NCBI GenBank assembly: GCA_948567375.1
Contig: OX419758.1
Span: 7,445,001-7,509,000 of the forward strand
Length of the DNA: 64,000 nucleotides
Direction of reading: 5' to 3'
Source: Lunularia cruciata
Taxonomy: Eukaryota; Streptophyta; Marchantiopsida; Lunulariales; Lunulariaceae
Part shown: piece by piece, positions 12,161-22,111 of the stretch
Layout of the letters: each line of letters begins with the position of its first letter
How positions within the stretch are numbered: position 1 is the first letter of the stretch
Position numbers and translations under genes: made by a program
The notes under the pieces: model-generated
Told to the model about the DNA's origin: nothing
Database searches by the model: none
The model's input: the letters and a program-made list of their open reading frames with translations, nothing else

Positions 12161-12654
12161 AATAGAAGCACTATGTAGATGGACATTGCCAACACATGGA
12201 GTTCAATGTTGGAGATCAAGTCTAACTGTCAACCACCAACCTCATGTTAGTTGGCACTCACAAGCTCAAACCTTGTTTTATTAGACCTTTCTCCATTCTT
12301 TGCATAGTGGCCTCCCACTTCCAACTACCGCCACACATAAAGATCCATGCAATCTTCCGTGTTTCCTTACTACATACATATGCACCTTGACCAACCCTTC
12401 TCTTCCATCCAAGAAAGCTGACCTTGCCCAACCATCATTGATGATACAAATTCTCCATAAGTCAAACATATTCTCCATAAACACATCCATGGTACTCGCC
12501 ATCCACATGTGGAATACTTGTACATTAGAAAGGGTGCCCATTGTACAAGGCAACATAGGAGCCAAAAGCCAACTTGACCAATAAAATGGTGTTAGTTCAA
12601 TCTTTTGCGCAAAAATTTTGCAATGAGGACATTACGTCTTAAAAGGTGGAGGTC

Positions 12655-13250
12655 TATAATACCAATAGTTTGACATATTATTTAAAGGTCAAAATTGACT
12701 TTGTAACATCTAATAGGATGTTTTTTATGATAGGCTAGGTAGATGAGATAGAGGTGTCACTAAAAGAGCACTTCTATTATTAGGGAAAAGGCTAAAAATA
12801 GATTGAAAACTTCAAAGCCAATTTTGGAGGTATAAAGAAATGAAATAGACCTTGAAAATGATACAACTTTTCCCCTTTAGGAAAAATGTCTTGCCTTCTT
12901 CCCCCATGATTTTTCTCATTGAGAGCTTTCCAATGGTACCTCATCCATGTGATTTTGAGCTTCCTATAGAAGATTCCTTAAAGATTCCCTCCAATCAAAC
13001 CTGTTTGACCAACTAGATAGGACAAGCACCAACATGTTGCCCATTTGGGCAACTTATCTAAGGGTGCAGCTTGATGACATGTCACCAAAATTTATATCTG
13101 ATCCAAGGGTGGAGTTTCTTTTGAGAGGATCCTCTTTGCTATATAATAAAGAGAAGGTGCTCCTTTGGGGCATCAGAGGATTGAGTGTGAAGTTTTTGTT
13201 TCATCTCTTGTATTTCTTTTGGAGAGTTCTCTTGTCCTCAAAGTATTACA
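12655..13250 (+). repeat. Decayed chromovirus 3' LTR
   Basis: Begins TATAATACC right after a purine tract and ends AAGTATTACA, the same TGTAATAC...GTATTACA terminal inverted repeat as the LTR at 21289-22014 read in the opposite direction. Internal blocks also match, for example GACATGTCACC, a box reading TATATAATAAAGAGAAGGTG (candidate TATA region) and AAGGTGCTCC. It is shorter (596 bp) than the 726 bp LTR of the better copy. Confidence 0.75.
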
Positions 13251-14591
13251 TCCATCGATCCCATTCCTTTTTTAATGCCAATGTAAAAGATCAAGAGCAA
13301 GGAGAGAAATAAGAGAATGAAAAATCACATTGGGACTCTTAAATGAGAAAAATTCCAAATGCCTAGCATGAGCTTGGGCTTTAGTATTTATAGGGAAGTA
13401 TACAAGGCTTTGAGAAGCTTCCTCAAAACCACTTTCTTAGAGTGCAAGTTAAGCTAATTGTGAAACTTTACAAGAAGTTTTCTTCAAGAAGCCATTTACT
13501 TGGTGTGCAAGCTAAGCTAGCCAAGAAGTTCTCCCAAGAAGCTTCCTCTTATAAGTCACCACTTGACATGCACGTTATCTAGTACTTAAAAGGTACCAAG
13601 TAGCTTCCTAGCTTAATAATTCCTCTATCTGCCCTTCCTCATTCTTATTTCTTCTTGGCTCCATCTTTTTCTCTTGGTTTCCATTTCTTCCTCTGGTTTC
13701 CTGAGTTCTTGATTCTTCTCTGTTTTCTGTGACTATTGCGATACTTCAGAAAATACTCTCCTTTCCTCCCTCTACTTTTTCATATTCTGTCCTCTTTTCT
13801 CTCTTCATTTCTTCCTTTTTGATGTTTGTCACTCCAAAAACCTTTGCTACTTCTTTGTTGTTCAAAAACCCTCAATACTTCTCTCTATGAAAAACCGGCA
13901 TCTTTGTCCCAGAGCTGATATCATTCAAGCAAATGATCATAAATTTCCTCATTTCCTCCTAGAGAATGGTGAGGTAGGTTCAGAGTGTACCGGAGGTAGC
14001 TCTCCACTCAAAGCCATTGCTTGCAAGTACGGCTGAATGCATCCTTATCTCCCCGGCTTGCAAGCTGGTCTGTTGAGAATGTTTCTTGGCACCAACTTCA
14101 GAGTCCAATTCTAGTTCCCCAAATCCAGGAAAATCTGTTCAAAGTCTTCATAAAACCCAATCCTTCATAACTTCTTGAGTTGCTGTAGGCTATGGCAGTT
14201 GAAAACACTCATCAAGCCACTACTTCACAATTTTCAAATGACCATCATATCATGGCCACTACACTTCTCAATGCCAAATCTGGCCCATGGACTAACCGAG
14301 ATCTTGTGTAGAACTTGCAATCCACTTATCATGAACTGATTGTCTTTGATAACTTGTCTTCTCTTTATCTTGGTATGCCCGAAAACTCCCCCTTTCCTTT
14401 GATTTCAGCTGACTGCCTCCTTGTCCTATTCCAACTATTAACACCAAATCAAGGCCTCCTTCTAGTGGCTGCAAATTCCTCTCTTTACTTTCCTCTTTCC
14501 CTTCTCCTTTCTTCAATTCCTCACTTGTCAGATGGCTTCCGAGCCCTCTCCGCATTGATCTCCTTTTCTTTTCCTAGAATATGGTTTTGAA
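13251..14591. other. No supported gene; LTR-like intergenic DNA
   Basis: Contains a pyrimidine-rich stretch (13620-13870) and a CCAGAGCTGATATCATT block at 13910-13926 that resembles, on the minus strand, a plant initiator-tRNA primer-binding site (TGATATCAGCTCTGGG). This hints at a truncated LTR element. A plus-strand ATG at 14191 opens about 40 codons and, after one TAG, about 90 more (14315-14590), but the protein is unrecognised and low-complexity (Leu/Ser rich). I do not call it a gene. Confidence 0.3.
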
Positions 14592-15056
14592 CTACAATAT
14601 AGTTAACCTGCTCCATCTCCGCCATAATAATTTGCATTTGAATATTACTTCCACCCTTTTACCAATTGAGCTGCATTCACACTACTAAAATCTCCCCTTT
14701 TCATCTCATCAGAACCACTATCTCCATTTGTTCAATGAATAGCCAGCCTAATAGGCTTAGCCGCCTAATAGGCTTAGCCGCCTATTAGGCCTAGCCATCT
14801 GTTCACATAGGCATTGAAAAGACAAGTAAATGGATAGATGCAACAATATAGGTAGCCTGCTCCATCTCCACCATAATAATTTGTGTTTTGAATATTACTT
14901 CCACCCTTTTACCAATTAAGCGACACTCACACTACTAAAATCTCCCCTTTTCATCTCATAAGAACGGCTATCTCCATTTGCTGAATGAACAGCCAGCCTA
15001 ATAGGCCTAGCCGCCTATTCACACAGGCATTGACACAACAAGTAAATGGATAGATG
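14592..15056. repeat. Two-unit tandem repeat with inner 17-bp repeats
   Basis: Unit 1 (14592-14840) and unit 2 (14841-15056) share most of their sequence in order, for example CTCCATCTCC...CATAATAATTTG, TTACTTCCACCCTTTTACCA, CTCCCCTTTTCATCTCAT and AAGTAAATGGATAGATG. Unit 1 is longer because it holds about three copies of a 17-bp motif (CCTAATAGGCTTAGCCG) at 14756-14805 where unit 2 has about one. The motif contains the palindromic cores CCTATTAGG and TAGGCCTA. Confidence 0.8.
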
Positions 15057-15529
15057 GCAGCTGGCTATCTAGCTAACTAAATCTGATGAGCCCACATAAC
15101 TGGATGTTGTTCTTGTGGCACGTTAATGCTGAAAAGGTCTTATGTTAAGTAGCATGATTGGGAGTTGTGAAAGCATTCTTCCTTGCCTTCATTTTTTATC
15201 CTAACTCTCTACCTTTTAAGGCCTTTCTCTTTACTTGTGACTACCAACACATATAGCAGCCCACTATTTTGACACTCTCAAGTTTCTAGTTGAGAAGTTT
15301 ATACCACTTGCAACTAGCACATTTAAACACATTTATATACTATTCTCCCAGTTTCTCTATTACACCAAATAGGACTAATGAAACCTATGGATTATTTTCC
15401 CTACGACAACATGTTCCTAACAAGCAAATGGGATGGGAAGTGGTTGAAGGAGTCCACTTGGTTTTTGGTTGCTACCCTTGTTGCGTTGGCAGCTCTCACA
15501 AGATAAGATAAACTCTTAAACATCTTGTT
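15057..15529. other. No gene seen
   Basis: AT-rich, no coding motif recognised. A 73-codon plus-strand frame (15290-15511) overlaps the truncated end of the next gypsy remnant and shows no family features. Confidence 0.35.
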
Positions 15530-16655
15530 CCATGTTGGGTCACCACCATTGGCATTGTAGGGTACCTAAGGTTTCATCCACACCCATGTGACCAACAACT
15601 AGTAAGTCATGGGCTTCTTGAAGGCGCATAAGTGGTAGATTGCCATTGGTTGGAACATAGATCTGGTTCTCCCAAAATAGAAGGCCTTCCTTGAAGAAGA
15701 AGGTGTTGTATTCCATGTCTTATAAGGCAAGATGACCTTGTACCATCCAAAAGAAAGGATCTTATTGTAGAGCTATTTTAAACTCAATCTGGACTTTGGA
15801 GTCGACTTATATCATCATAATTGCCATTGTGATGAGAGGAAAAGACTTCAAATCATATCTTTTTGATAGAGCATCAAGGATGATGTGGAACCAATTGGGT
15901 TTGTACCCAAGTTTGATGTCAAAAAATTGTAGCTGTTCCTCCCATTGATGATATTAACTCTTCATGTGTTCCAAGTATAATGTCTGCAACAAAGGTTTGT
16001 GATTTGTTTGCATGATCACTTGTTTCCTCATGAGATAATATCTCCATACCTTGGTTGCATATACCATTGCTAGTTGTTTCCAATCTCAAGCAGAGTAATT
16101 TTTTATTCTAAATTTAGTTGGCAAGACACAAAGGCAATGGAATATAATCCATTTGGGAATTCTTGTTGCAACATGGCTCTAATTGCAAAGTTAGAAATAT
16201 CAAAATCAATCACACAAGCTAGTTGAAGATCACATGGTTGAAGAATGGATCTTGAAGAATGGATCTTGAAGACACCATATGTTTCAGCTTTAGAATGCTT
16301 CTTTGTGCTTGTTGGTCCACTAAAAGCTTGAGAACTTCCCCAAGAGATTGATCAATGGTGCAGCCACATGAGCATAATAATGGATGAACCGTCATAGAAA
16401 CTAGCCAATCCATAAATGCCCATAATTCTATAGTATCCTTTGGAGTAGGCCAATCAATGATGGCCTTGATTTTTTCCTCTTCCATCTTGATTTCCCTCCG
16501 ATGAGATCTTGTGACCCAAGAAGGTAACTTCCTTTTGCCAAAAGGCACACTTTGACTGCTTACAATAAAACTTCTATTGTCAAAGTCATCTTAGGATTTC
16601 TATGTATAAATCCAATAGTCCATTCAACACCCAATGCATCTAATCCATGAGACTA

Positions 16656-16925
16656 CTAGAGCATTAGTGAGCCAAAAGGTAGAACTCTCCATTCAAAATG
16701 CCCACACCTTGTGCAAAAGGTAGTCTTTTGCATATCCTTCCTATCAATGAGGATTTGCCAATAGTCGTTACAAAGATCCAACTTAGAGAAGTATTGTGCT
16801 CCACTCAATTGATCAACCAAGTTATCAATTTGAGACAATGGATAGGCATTCTTCACTATTTGTTTATTGAGCCCACAATTTTCAATATAAAAACAAAGTC
16901 CTCCATCTTTCTTTGAAACAAACAA
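16656..16925 (-). pseudogene. pol: Gypsy-4 reverse transcriptase fragment
   Basis: 89 codons covering RT fingers and palm: MFVSKKDGGLCFYIENCGLN (normally R-x-CxDYRxLN, here damaged), NAYPLSQIDNLVDQL, FSKLDLCNDYWQI (motif A, catalytic Asp present) and HFEWRVLPFGSLML (normally MPFGLxNAP). The frame ends before motif C. Part of the same element as 17517-17729 and 16219-16548. Confidence 0.65.
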
Positions 16926-17208
16926 TACTAGTTCTCCCTAAGGAGATGTACTATGTTGTATGAAATCCTTCACAACAACTCCATGAGTCTTGTTTGCAAC
17001 TCCTCCAACTCCTTTGGTGAGAGTGATAGATTGGTCTACTCATTGGAGTACTCCCTAGCAAGAACTCAATCATGAAGGGCATACCCAATTGGAGTGTAAT
17101 CCCTTTGGCAGATCATCCATAAACATATCTATAAACTCTCAAACTATTTGATCAACCATTGCTTGATGAGGCTCTTAACCCTCCTCAAATTTTTCTTGTG
17201 CAATTGGC

Positions 17209-17480
17209 TTGATCCACACCTCAAAAACAGACTTATCTTCCTCTAAAGTTAGCTCTATAGCTACTTTATTGACAACCTTTCCATCTAGGGGGTTATTTTC
17301 CTTCAAAGCTTGCTCTATGGCTACTTACCTAACAAACTTCCCATCTTGGGACTTATCTTCCCTCAAAGCTTGCTCTAAAGTTGCCTTCTTGACCAACTAC
17401 TTATCTTGGGACTTATCTGCTTTCAAAGCTTACTCTATGGTTGCTTTCTTGACAAACTTTCCCTCTTGAGATTGACTATT
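17209..17480 (-). repeat. 60-bp coding-type tandem repeat in Gypsy-4
   Basis: Four imperfect copies of a 60-bp unit, on the + strand marked by CAAAGCTTGCTCTATGGCTA followed by a CTTCCCATCTTGGGACTTATC-like block. On the minus strand each unit gives about 20 residues of the form KSQDGKFVKKATIEQALKAD. It lies between protease and RT, like the acidic linkers of other gypsy elements. Two copies now hold stops. Confidence 0.75.
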
Positions 17481-17949
17481 ATTAAGTGTCTTGCTCAAAG
17501 GTGCCAGACAATCTAATCAAAAATTTCTTCCTTGGTATTGTACTTGATTTTTTTGGCAAGTCCAATCAAATTGGACGTTATGATTTTCAAGCCAAGCTTG
17601 ACCTAGAATGATATCAAAGTGTAGAGGTTCCACTACAAACTTCATACATTCCAAATACTCTTTCCCAATCTTGAAGGGAATTGGATGCAAGGTATAGAAT
17701 GCAAAACACTTTTTGCCATCTGCCATCAATGGTGAACCAAGTTAGATAGCCTAGAGTCACTTTTCCCACACTTATGAGTTTTCCATGCTCTCATGCTTTT
17801 CAAGAAGGAGGTCATAGATTTGTTTGGGACTCATAGTTATATCAAGTGGTGGAGCCCAACACCAATGAGAGAGAGAGCAGGTGATGGGTTTTTGCATTGA
17901 TATTACCACTATTCCAATTGTGTTTGAGACATCCAGGCATCAAGTGTTA

Positions 17950-20620
17950 GGTTGGGCTATGGACATGAATTATTTGACCTAGATTGTGATCCTTGGCTTG
18001 GCAGAGCAGCATATGATGTGCTTGATAGGCATCACCACTTGGACATTTTTGAACCCTATGCCTATCAAGACAATTCAGGCACATGCTAAGGGCAATGGAC
18101 AGTGTGAGCATGGTATTCTTAGGATACAACAAGTAGCTCCTAGAGAGCATGGTCAACTAGGAGTCCATCAAAGTGATTATGGGCTACTTGGATTACACTC
18201 TTGGTCTACTTAGGATGCAACTAGAGGACATACAGAGCTTGCAACCAAATTGAAAGAAGTTTTTCACATTGAGGTTGGGACCTCTAGTGGTGGGAAGCAT
18301 GACACTACTACTCCCAAGGGTCCAATTTAGTACCCAATCAGTATGTCTTTCACTCCTATGATAGTCACAAAGGATACTTGGGAGCTAGATTTTGGACCCA
18401 AGCTTACAAGAGAGGAAAGATGGAATGTTTGGAGGTTCTTGAGGAGCTACACGAGTTGTTTTGGCTTTAGTTTGAAGGATTTAGGTGCTTTGAAAAGACT
18501 TGGTATAAGGATTGAGTTGACAAGCAATACACCAATTTTTTGATGTCCCAATTGATATAGTGATATGGAGAGAGCATTGATTTAGAGCCAGAGTAGTGAC
18601 CTTATTGAGGCTGGTTTGGTGGAGATTTCACACTAAGAGTATGCATCAGCTACAATGATGCTAGCCAAGAAGGATGTGCATGGCAACTACACAGATAGGT
18701 AGATGTGTGGAGATTATCATCCTATCAACCAACAGACTAGGGCTGATCGGTATGCCATGCCTACACCGGAAGAGATCTTTCATGCAATTGGGCATACAAA
18801 GGTCTGTTGTTTTTTGGATTTTCAAGCAAGATATCATCAATGGTTGATCAAGTAGAAGGATAAGTCCAAGATAGCATTTTGGGTTATTGATCCTCACAGA
18901 AAGGATGTGTTATATCAATGGAGGTTCATCACTCCAGGTCTAGGAATAATCGTGAATCATAATCTTATAAAATCATAGCCCATTGTGCAAGCTTCCCTGA
19001 AAGCTTGTTGGACTCCATCAACCACTTCAATGGCTGATGATCAATGTTGAGAGTAAAGTGGTTACCAAATAGGCAACATCGGAAACGTGCTACTGCCCAA
19101 AATTATTCATAGACATGGAATGGCAATTGTGATCGAGATGATTTGAGTAGAAACCCATGTCTTAGCCAACATGATCACAACAAAGCACTTTGGCATGGGG
19201 AGTAAGATGAGGAGATGGTGCTTGGTTGGCATGCATTTGCCTTTCTTTATATACTTTTTGAAGCTTTGGTGGTATCTCTCTCAGCGCATATAGTAGGAGT
19301 TATTGAGGTCACAAATTTAGAGAGTGGAGATAGTGGTTTAGTTCAGCGAGATATTCATGATGATTTCTTAGTGATGGATTATCTTTACATTGGTATTGTG
19401 GGTGGCATAGTTGGGGCCAAGGAGAGAGACCATGTTCCTCAATAAGTTAGGCAATTTAGATTTGAGAAAAGACACCTTCTTTGTGTATGGGAGGATGGTA
19501 GAGTGTGAGTAGTACCACTTCCATCTCAAAGACCACAGTTGGTTTGTCATGCTCATGAGGACATTTTGGAGTAAAGCGTACATATACCTTACTCTAGAGT
19601 CATTATTGGTGGTGTGGTATGCAGACCAATGTTTAGCAGTTTCTTGGGAGATGTGTGGTTTGTGACCAAGTTAGAGCATCATTCAGTGCTCCTACACCAC
19701 AATTGCACCCATTACCTATCATGGGATTGGGTTACCGCTTGAGTTTGGACTTTGTTGGACCTTTACCATTGACTGTGAGACATCATTGGTATGTTCTAGT
19801 GATGGTGGAGCACTTCTCCAAGTGGATTGAGTTGTTTGTATTTCTTGACAAGTCTAGTGAAGGGACAACTTACTCATTCCTTGATCGAGTAGTTTTGGTG
19901 CACTAGTTGAGGTTTTGATTGATCAAGGTACAAAGTCCTTGGGAGAATTTCAGATCTTGTGCAACAAGGCTTTGATCATTCTACCTCCCAAGATCACCTT
20001 GAGGTAGATGGCTTAGCAAAGAGAGTGGTTCAAATAGTGAAGAGAGGGTCGCAAAAGTATGGTTTGCGGAGAGGCCACTTGGGAGATTGGAATCTCCAAT
20101 TACCTTGGTTGACCATGGGCTATTGGTGCAGCTGGCAAGCCTCCTTACCATCCTTTATCCTTACTTTTTACTCTATGGACAAGATCCAGATTTACTTGTA
20201 GTTATTTGCCAAGATACTACTATAGTTTTGGACTTGGATGATCTAGATGTATGGATGAGCGCATGTTCTCAATAGGTAAAGATCTTTTGGAGAGTGACGC
20301 AGATGGCCTTTGAGAACTTAGCAATTGCTTAGCATAGGGATACTTTAATGCTATACTACCATTCAAGGAGGAGATTATAGACCCCTGATCTATCAATTTC
20401 ATCTAGGTGACTATGTATATTTATAGCAAATAGCACCTACAATACTTGATATTTCTATAGGCCGCATTATCTTGAGAGTGCATGTGGTTTTGCCATCTAG
20501 AATCCTTGTGTTGGAAGGATGTGATGGTGTTGTTTGGAAGGATCATGTGCATAATTGTGTGCCATGCCACCTTCCAAACATTGATGGTACTATGGACCCA
20601 AGCTTGGTACTTGTATATCC
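17950..20620 (+). mobile_element. Decayed Ty3/gypsy remnant (Gypsy-5)
   Basis: Plus-strand remnant facing Gypsy-4. Recognisable blocks: protease-like (17986-18213, LGLAEQHMMCLIGITTW), pre-RT (18343-18543, DTWELDFGPKLTREERWNVW), RT fingers and palm near 18700-18930 (DYHPIN, RYAMPTPEEIF, CFLDFQARYHQW, DKSKIAFW), integrase core (19655-20275) and a C-terminal tail (20472-20620). RNase H and much of the RT palm between 18940 and 19560 are not recognisable and may be replaced by other sequence. No LTRs were identified with confidence. Confidence 0.65.
19655..20620 (+). pseudogene. int: Gypsy-5 integrase and C-terminal tail
   Basis: 19655-19906 reads GLGYRLSLDFVGPLPLTVRH and VEHFSKWIELFVF, the first Asp region of the core. 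19900-20050 holds the second Asp region (IDQGTKSLGEF) and the catalytic Glu region (HLEVDGLAKRVVQIVKRG, where AERV is expected, so Glu is Lys). 20087-20200 continues the core. 20472-20610 gives SRILVLEGCDGVVWKDHVHN and CHLPNIDGTMDPSLV, a tail I associate with gypsy elements of non-flowering plants. Several frameshifts and stops. Confidence 0.65.
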
Positions 20621-21288
20621 AGGCTTGCGATGTATGTTATGTGGCTCTTTTGGTGGAGTTGCTACTATGTTAATGTGATAGTTGTTTGAGAGGATGACAT
20701 ATGACATGTATGACTCCTCCACTCATGGTGGTTCTCCAAGGATAGTGGTTATGCCCTAAATGTACTTGACCTATAGCTAGTTCATCCTTTATATGATATA
20801 GATTGCAAACGGGCGACTAACGATGGGGCTCGATAGCACCCGACCTCCTGATCTTTTGCCCACCATAGGGTACCATATATTTAGAGTAGATGGCTATTTG
20901 GAGTTAGAGGGACCTAATTGCCAATTAGGGAGGCAATTGTGGCACTTTAGAGTCCATGTATGATTTATGTGTGAGTTGTGTTTCCATAGTGTGTGATGTC
21001 GACAATGATGTATGTTGTGTAGCAATATATATACACACAACAATTGTCACACCATTTGTAGCATCACATCTAGATTGCTTGGACTTTGGAGTAGCAATGA
21101 TAATACTAAGAGGTATTTTGGCAATTACTCATAGACTAGTTTTTGATGGTCAGATTTTTTGTTTTGGGTACTAACTACATGGTGGGGCCCACCGTCACTT
21201 GCACCATATGCATTGTGGGGTGTTTTGTCAACGGGATTGTTGGTGTGAAACCTAGGTCAAAATCAGGAGTATACCTTGGGAGTGCAGC
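20621..21288. other. No gene seen; possibly LTR of Gypsy-5
   Basis: Directly follows the Gypsy-5 coding end and precedes the chromovirus LTR. GGGCGACTAACGATGGGGCT near 20813 is GC-rich relative to its surroundings. Position suggests the 3' LTR of Gypsy-5, but no second copy is in the window to confirm it. Confidence 0.3.
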
Positions 21289-22014
21289 TGTAATACTCCA
21301 AGGACAAGAGAAGAGAGAAAACACAGATTGCACACTCAAACATTCGATGCCCCAAGGGAGCACCTTCTCTTTATTATATAGACAAAGAGGATCTCTTCCA
21401 AGGAAGTTCCACCATAGGATTAGGGATACAGATAGGTGACATGTCAGTAAGCTCCACCCTTGGATTACTTACTTGGATGGGTGACATGTCTAGTCTAGGT
21501 CCTATCTGGTTGGTCAAACAAGCTTTGATCGTAGGGAATCTTGTTATAGGAATCTCAAAATCACGTGAGTAAGGTACCATTGGAAAGCTATGGATGAGAC
21601 AAAGCAGGGGGAAGGGAAGGCCAGCCTTTACTCCATTGGGTGGGGTCTGCACATTTTTTAGGCCTAATTCATCCATTTAGGCCTCTGAAATTGCCTTCAA
21701 AGATTTCAAGCATATTTTGGTTCCTACTCTATTAGTAGAAGTCCCCTTTTGGTGATACCTCTTTCAGATCTGTTTAGTCCATCATGTGTAACATCCTTCC
21801 AGATGTTACCAAACCAATTCTCACCTTTTAGTCATATGTCTAGCTATTGGTTCTAAGGTTCTCAAGTCTATTTTGGTTTTTGCCCTATTAGTAGAAGTAC
21901 TCTTTTGGTGATACTTCTATCTTATCTATTTTTACCATCATGTATAACATCATTCTAGATGTTACCAAACCAAATTTTTACATCTAGATCATATGGCTAG
22001 CTCTTGGTATTACA
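21289..22014 (-). repeat. Chromovirus 3' LTR
   Basis: 726 bp bounded by a perfect 8-bp terminal inverted repeat (TGTAATAC/GTATTACA). It is closely similar to 27145-27833. A candidate TATA region is on the minus strand at about 21371-21385 (CTATATAATAAAGAGAAGG). The 5 bases outside it (GCAGC) cannot be compared because the opposite LTR has lost its outer end. Confidence 0.9.
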
Positions 22015-22028
22015 GACCTCTCTCCTTT
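22015..22028 (-). other. Polypurine tract
   Basis: Minus strand AAAAGGAGAGAGG immediately before the 3' LTR, where the plus-strand DNA primer of an LTR element is expected. The TAA stop of the original polyprotein (22028-22030) overlaps its start. Confidence 0.75.
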
Positions 22029-22111
22029 TAAGACGCAACATCCTCGTTGTGCAATTGTTGCTCAAATGCTTGCACCAACATAGGTGCATGTGCCAAATTG
22101 GTAGCGGGCTC
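22028..22111 (-). pseudogene. Chromodomain end after premature TAG
   Basis: In the same frame as the pol frame upstream, this reads EPATNLAHAPMLVQAFEQQL and ends at TAA. W-EP is the normal end of the chromodomain beta sheet, so one G-to-A change explains the break. The same C-terminal sequence is partly visible in the decayed plus-strand copy just before 12640. Confidence 0.8.

Larger units (their letters stand above)
9169..13250 (+). mobile_element. Decayed chromovirus copy (same family as 21289-27833)
   Basis: Plus-strand Ty3/gypsy remnant, truncated at its 5' side exactly where LTR C of Gypsy-1 ends, so gag and the 5' LTR are missing. It runs from late gag/protease (9229-9573, VLIDLGVIKNFLS) through RT (9820-10320, 10470-10751), RNase H (10830-11200), integrase (11200-12160) and C-terminal sequence to a polypurine-like AAAAGGTGGAGG tract at 12640-12652 and a 3' LTR. 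Many in-frame stops and frameshifts. The order and motifs match the better copy at 22112-25462 block for block. Confidence 0.82.
15530..17750 (-). mobile_element. Decayed Ty3/gypsy remnant (Gypsy-4)
   Basis: Minus-strand remnant with no LTRs recognised. Order on the minus strand: protease end (17729-17517, with DIILGQAWLENHNVQFDW), a 20-residue repeat linker (17480-17210), RT (16925-16656), connection/RNase H (16548-16219 and down to about 15900) and the start of integrase near 15530-15680, where the minus strand gives a DLLVVGHMGVDETLGTLQ-like HHCC opening. The element stops there, so the integrase core is missing. Frames change often and no catalytic YxDD/FxDD box survives. Confidence 0.65.

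Noticed and set aside
12300..12584. Plus-strand 94-codon frame with His/Leu/Pro-rich product
   Set aside because: It lies over the decayed C-terminal region of the plus-strand chromovirus; reading in the neighbouring frame gives remnants of the expected integrase end.
14315..14590. Open frame of 91 codons, possible gene exon
   Set aside because: Leu/Ser-rich product without recognisable family; the upstream frame from the ATG at 14191 is broken by TAG. Not enough to support a gene.
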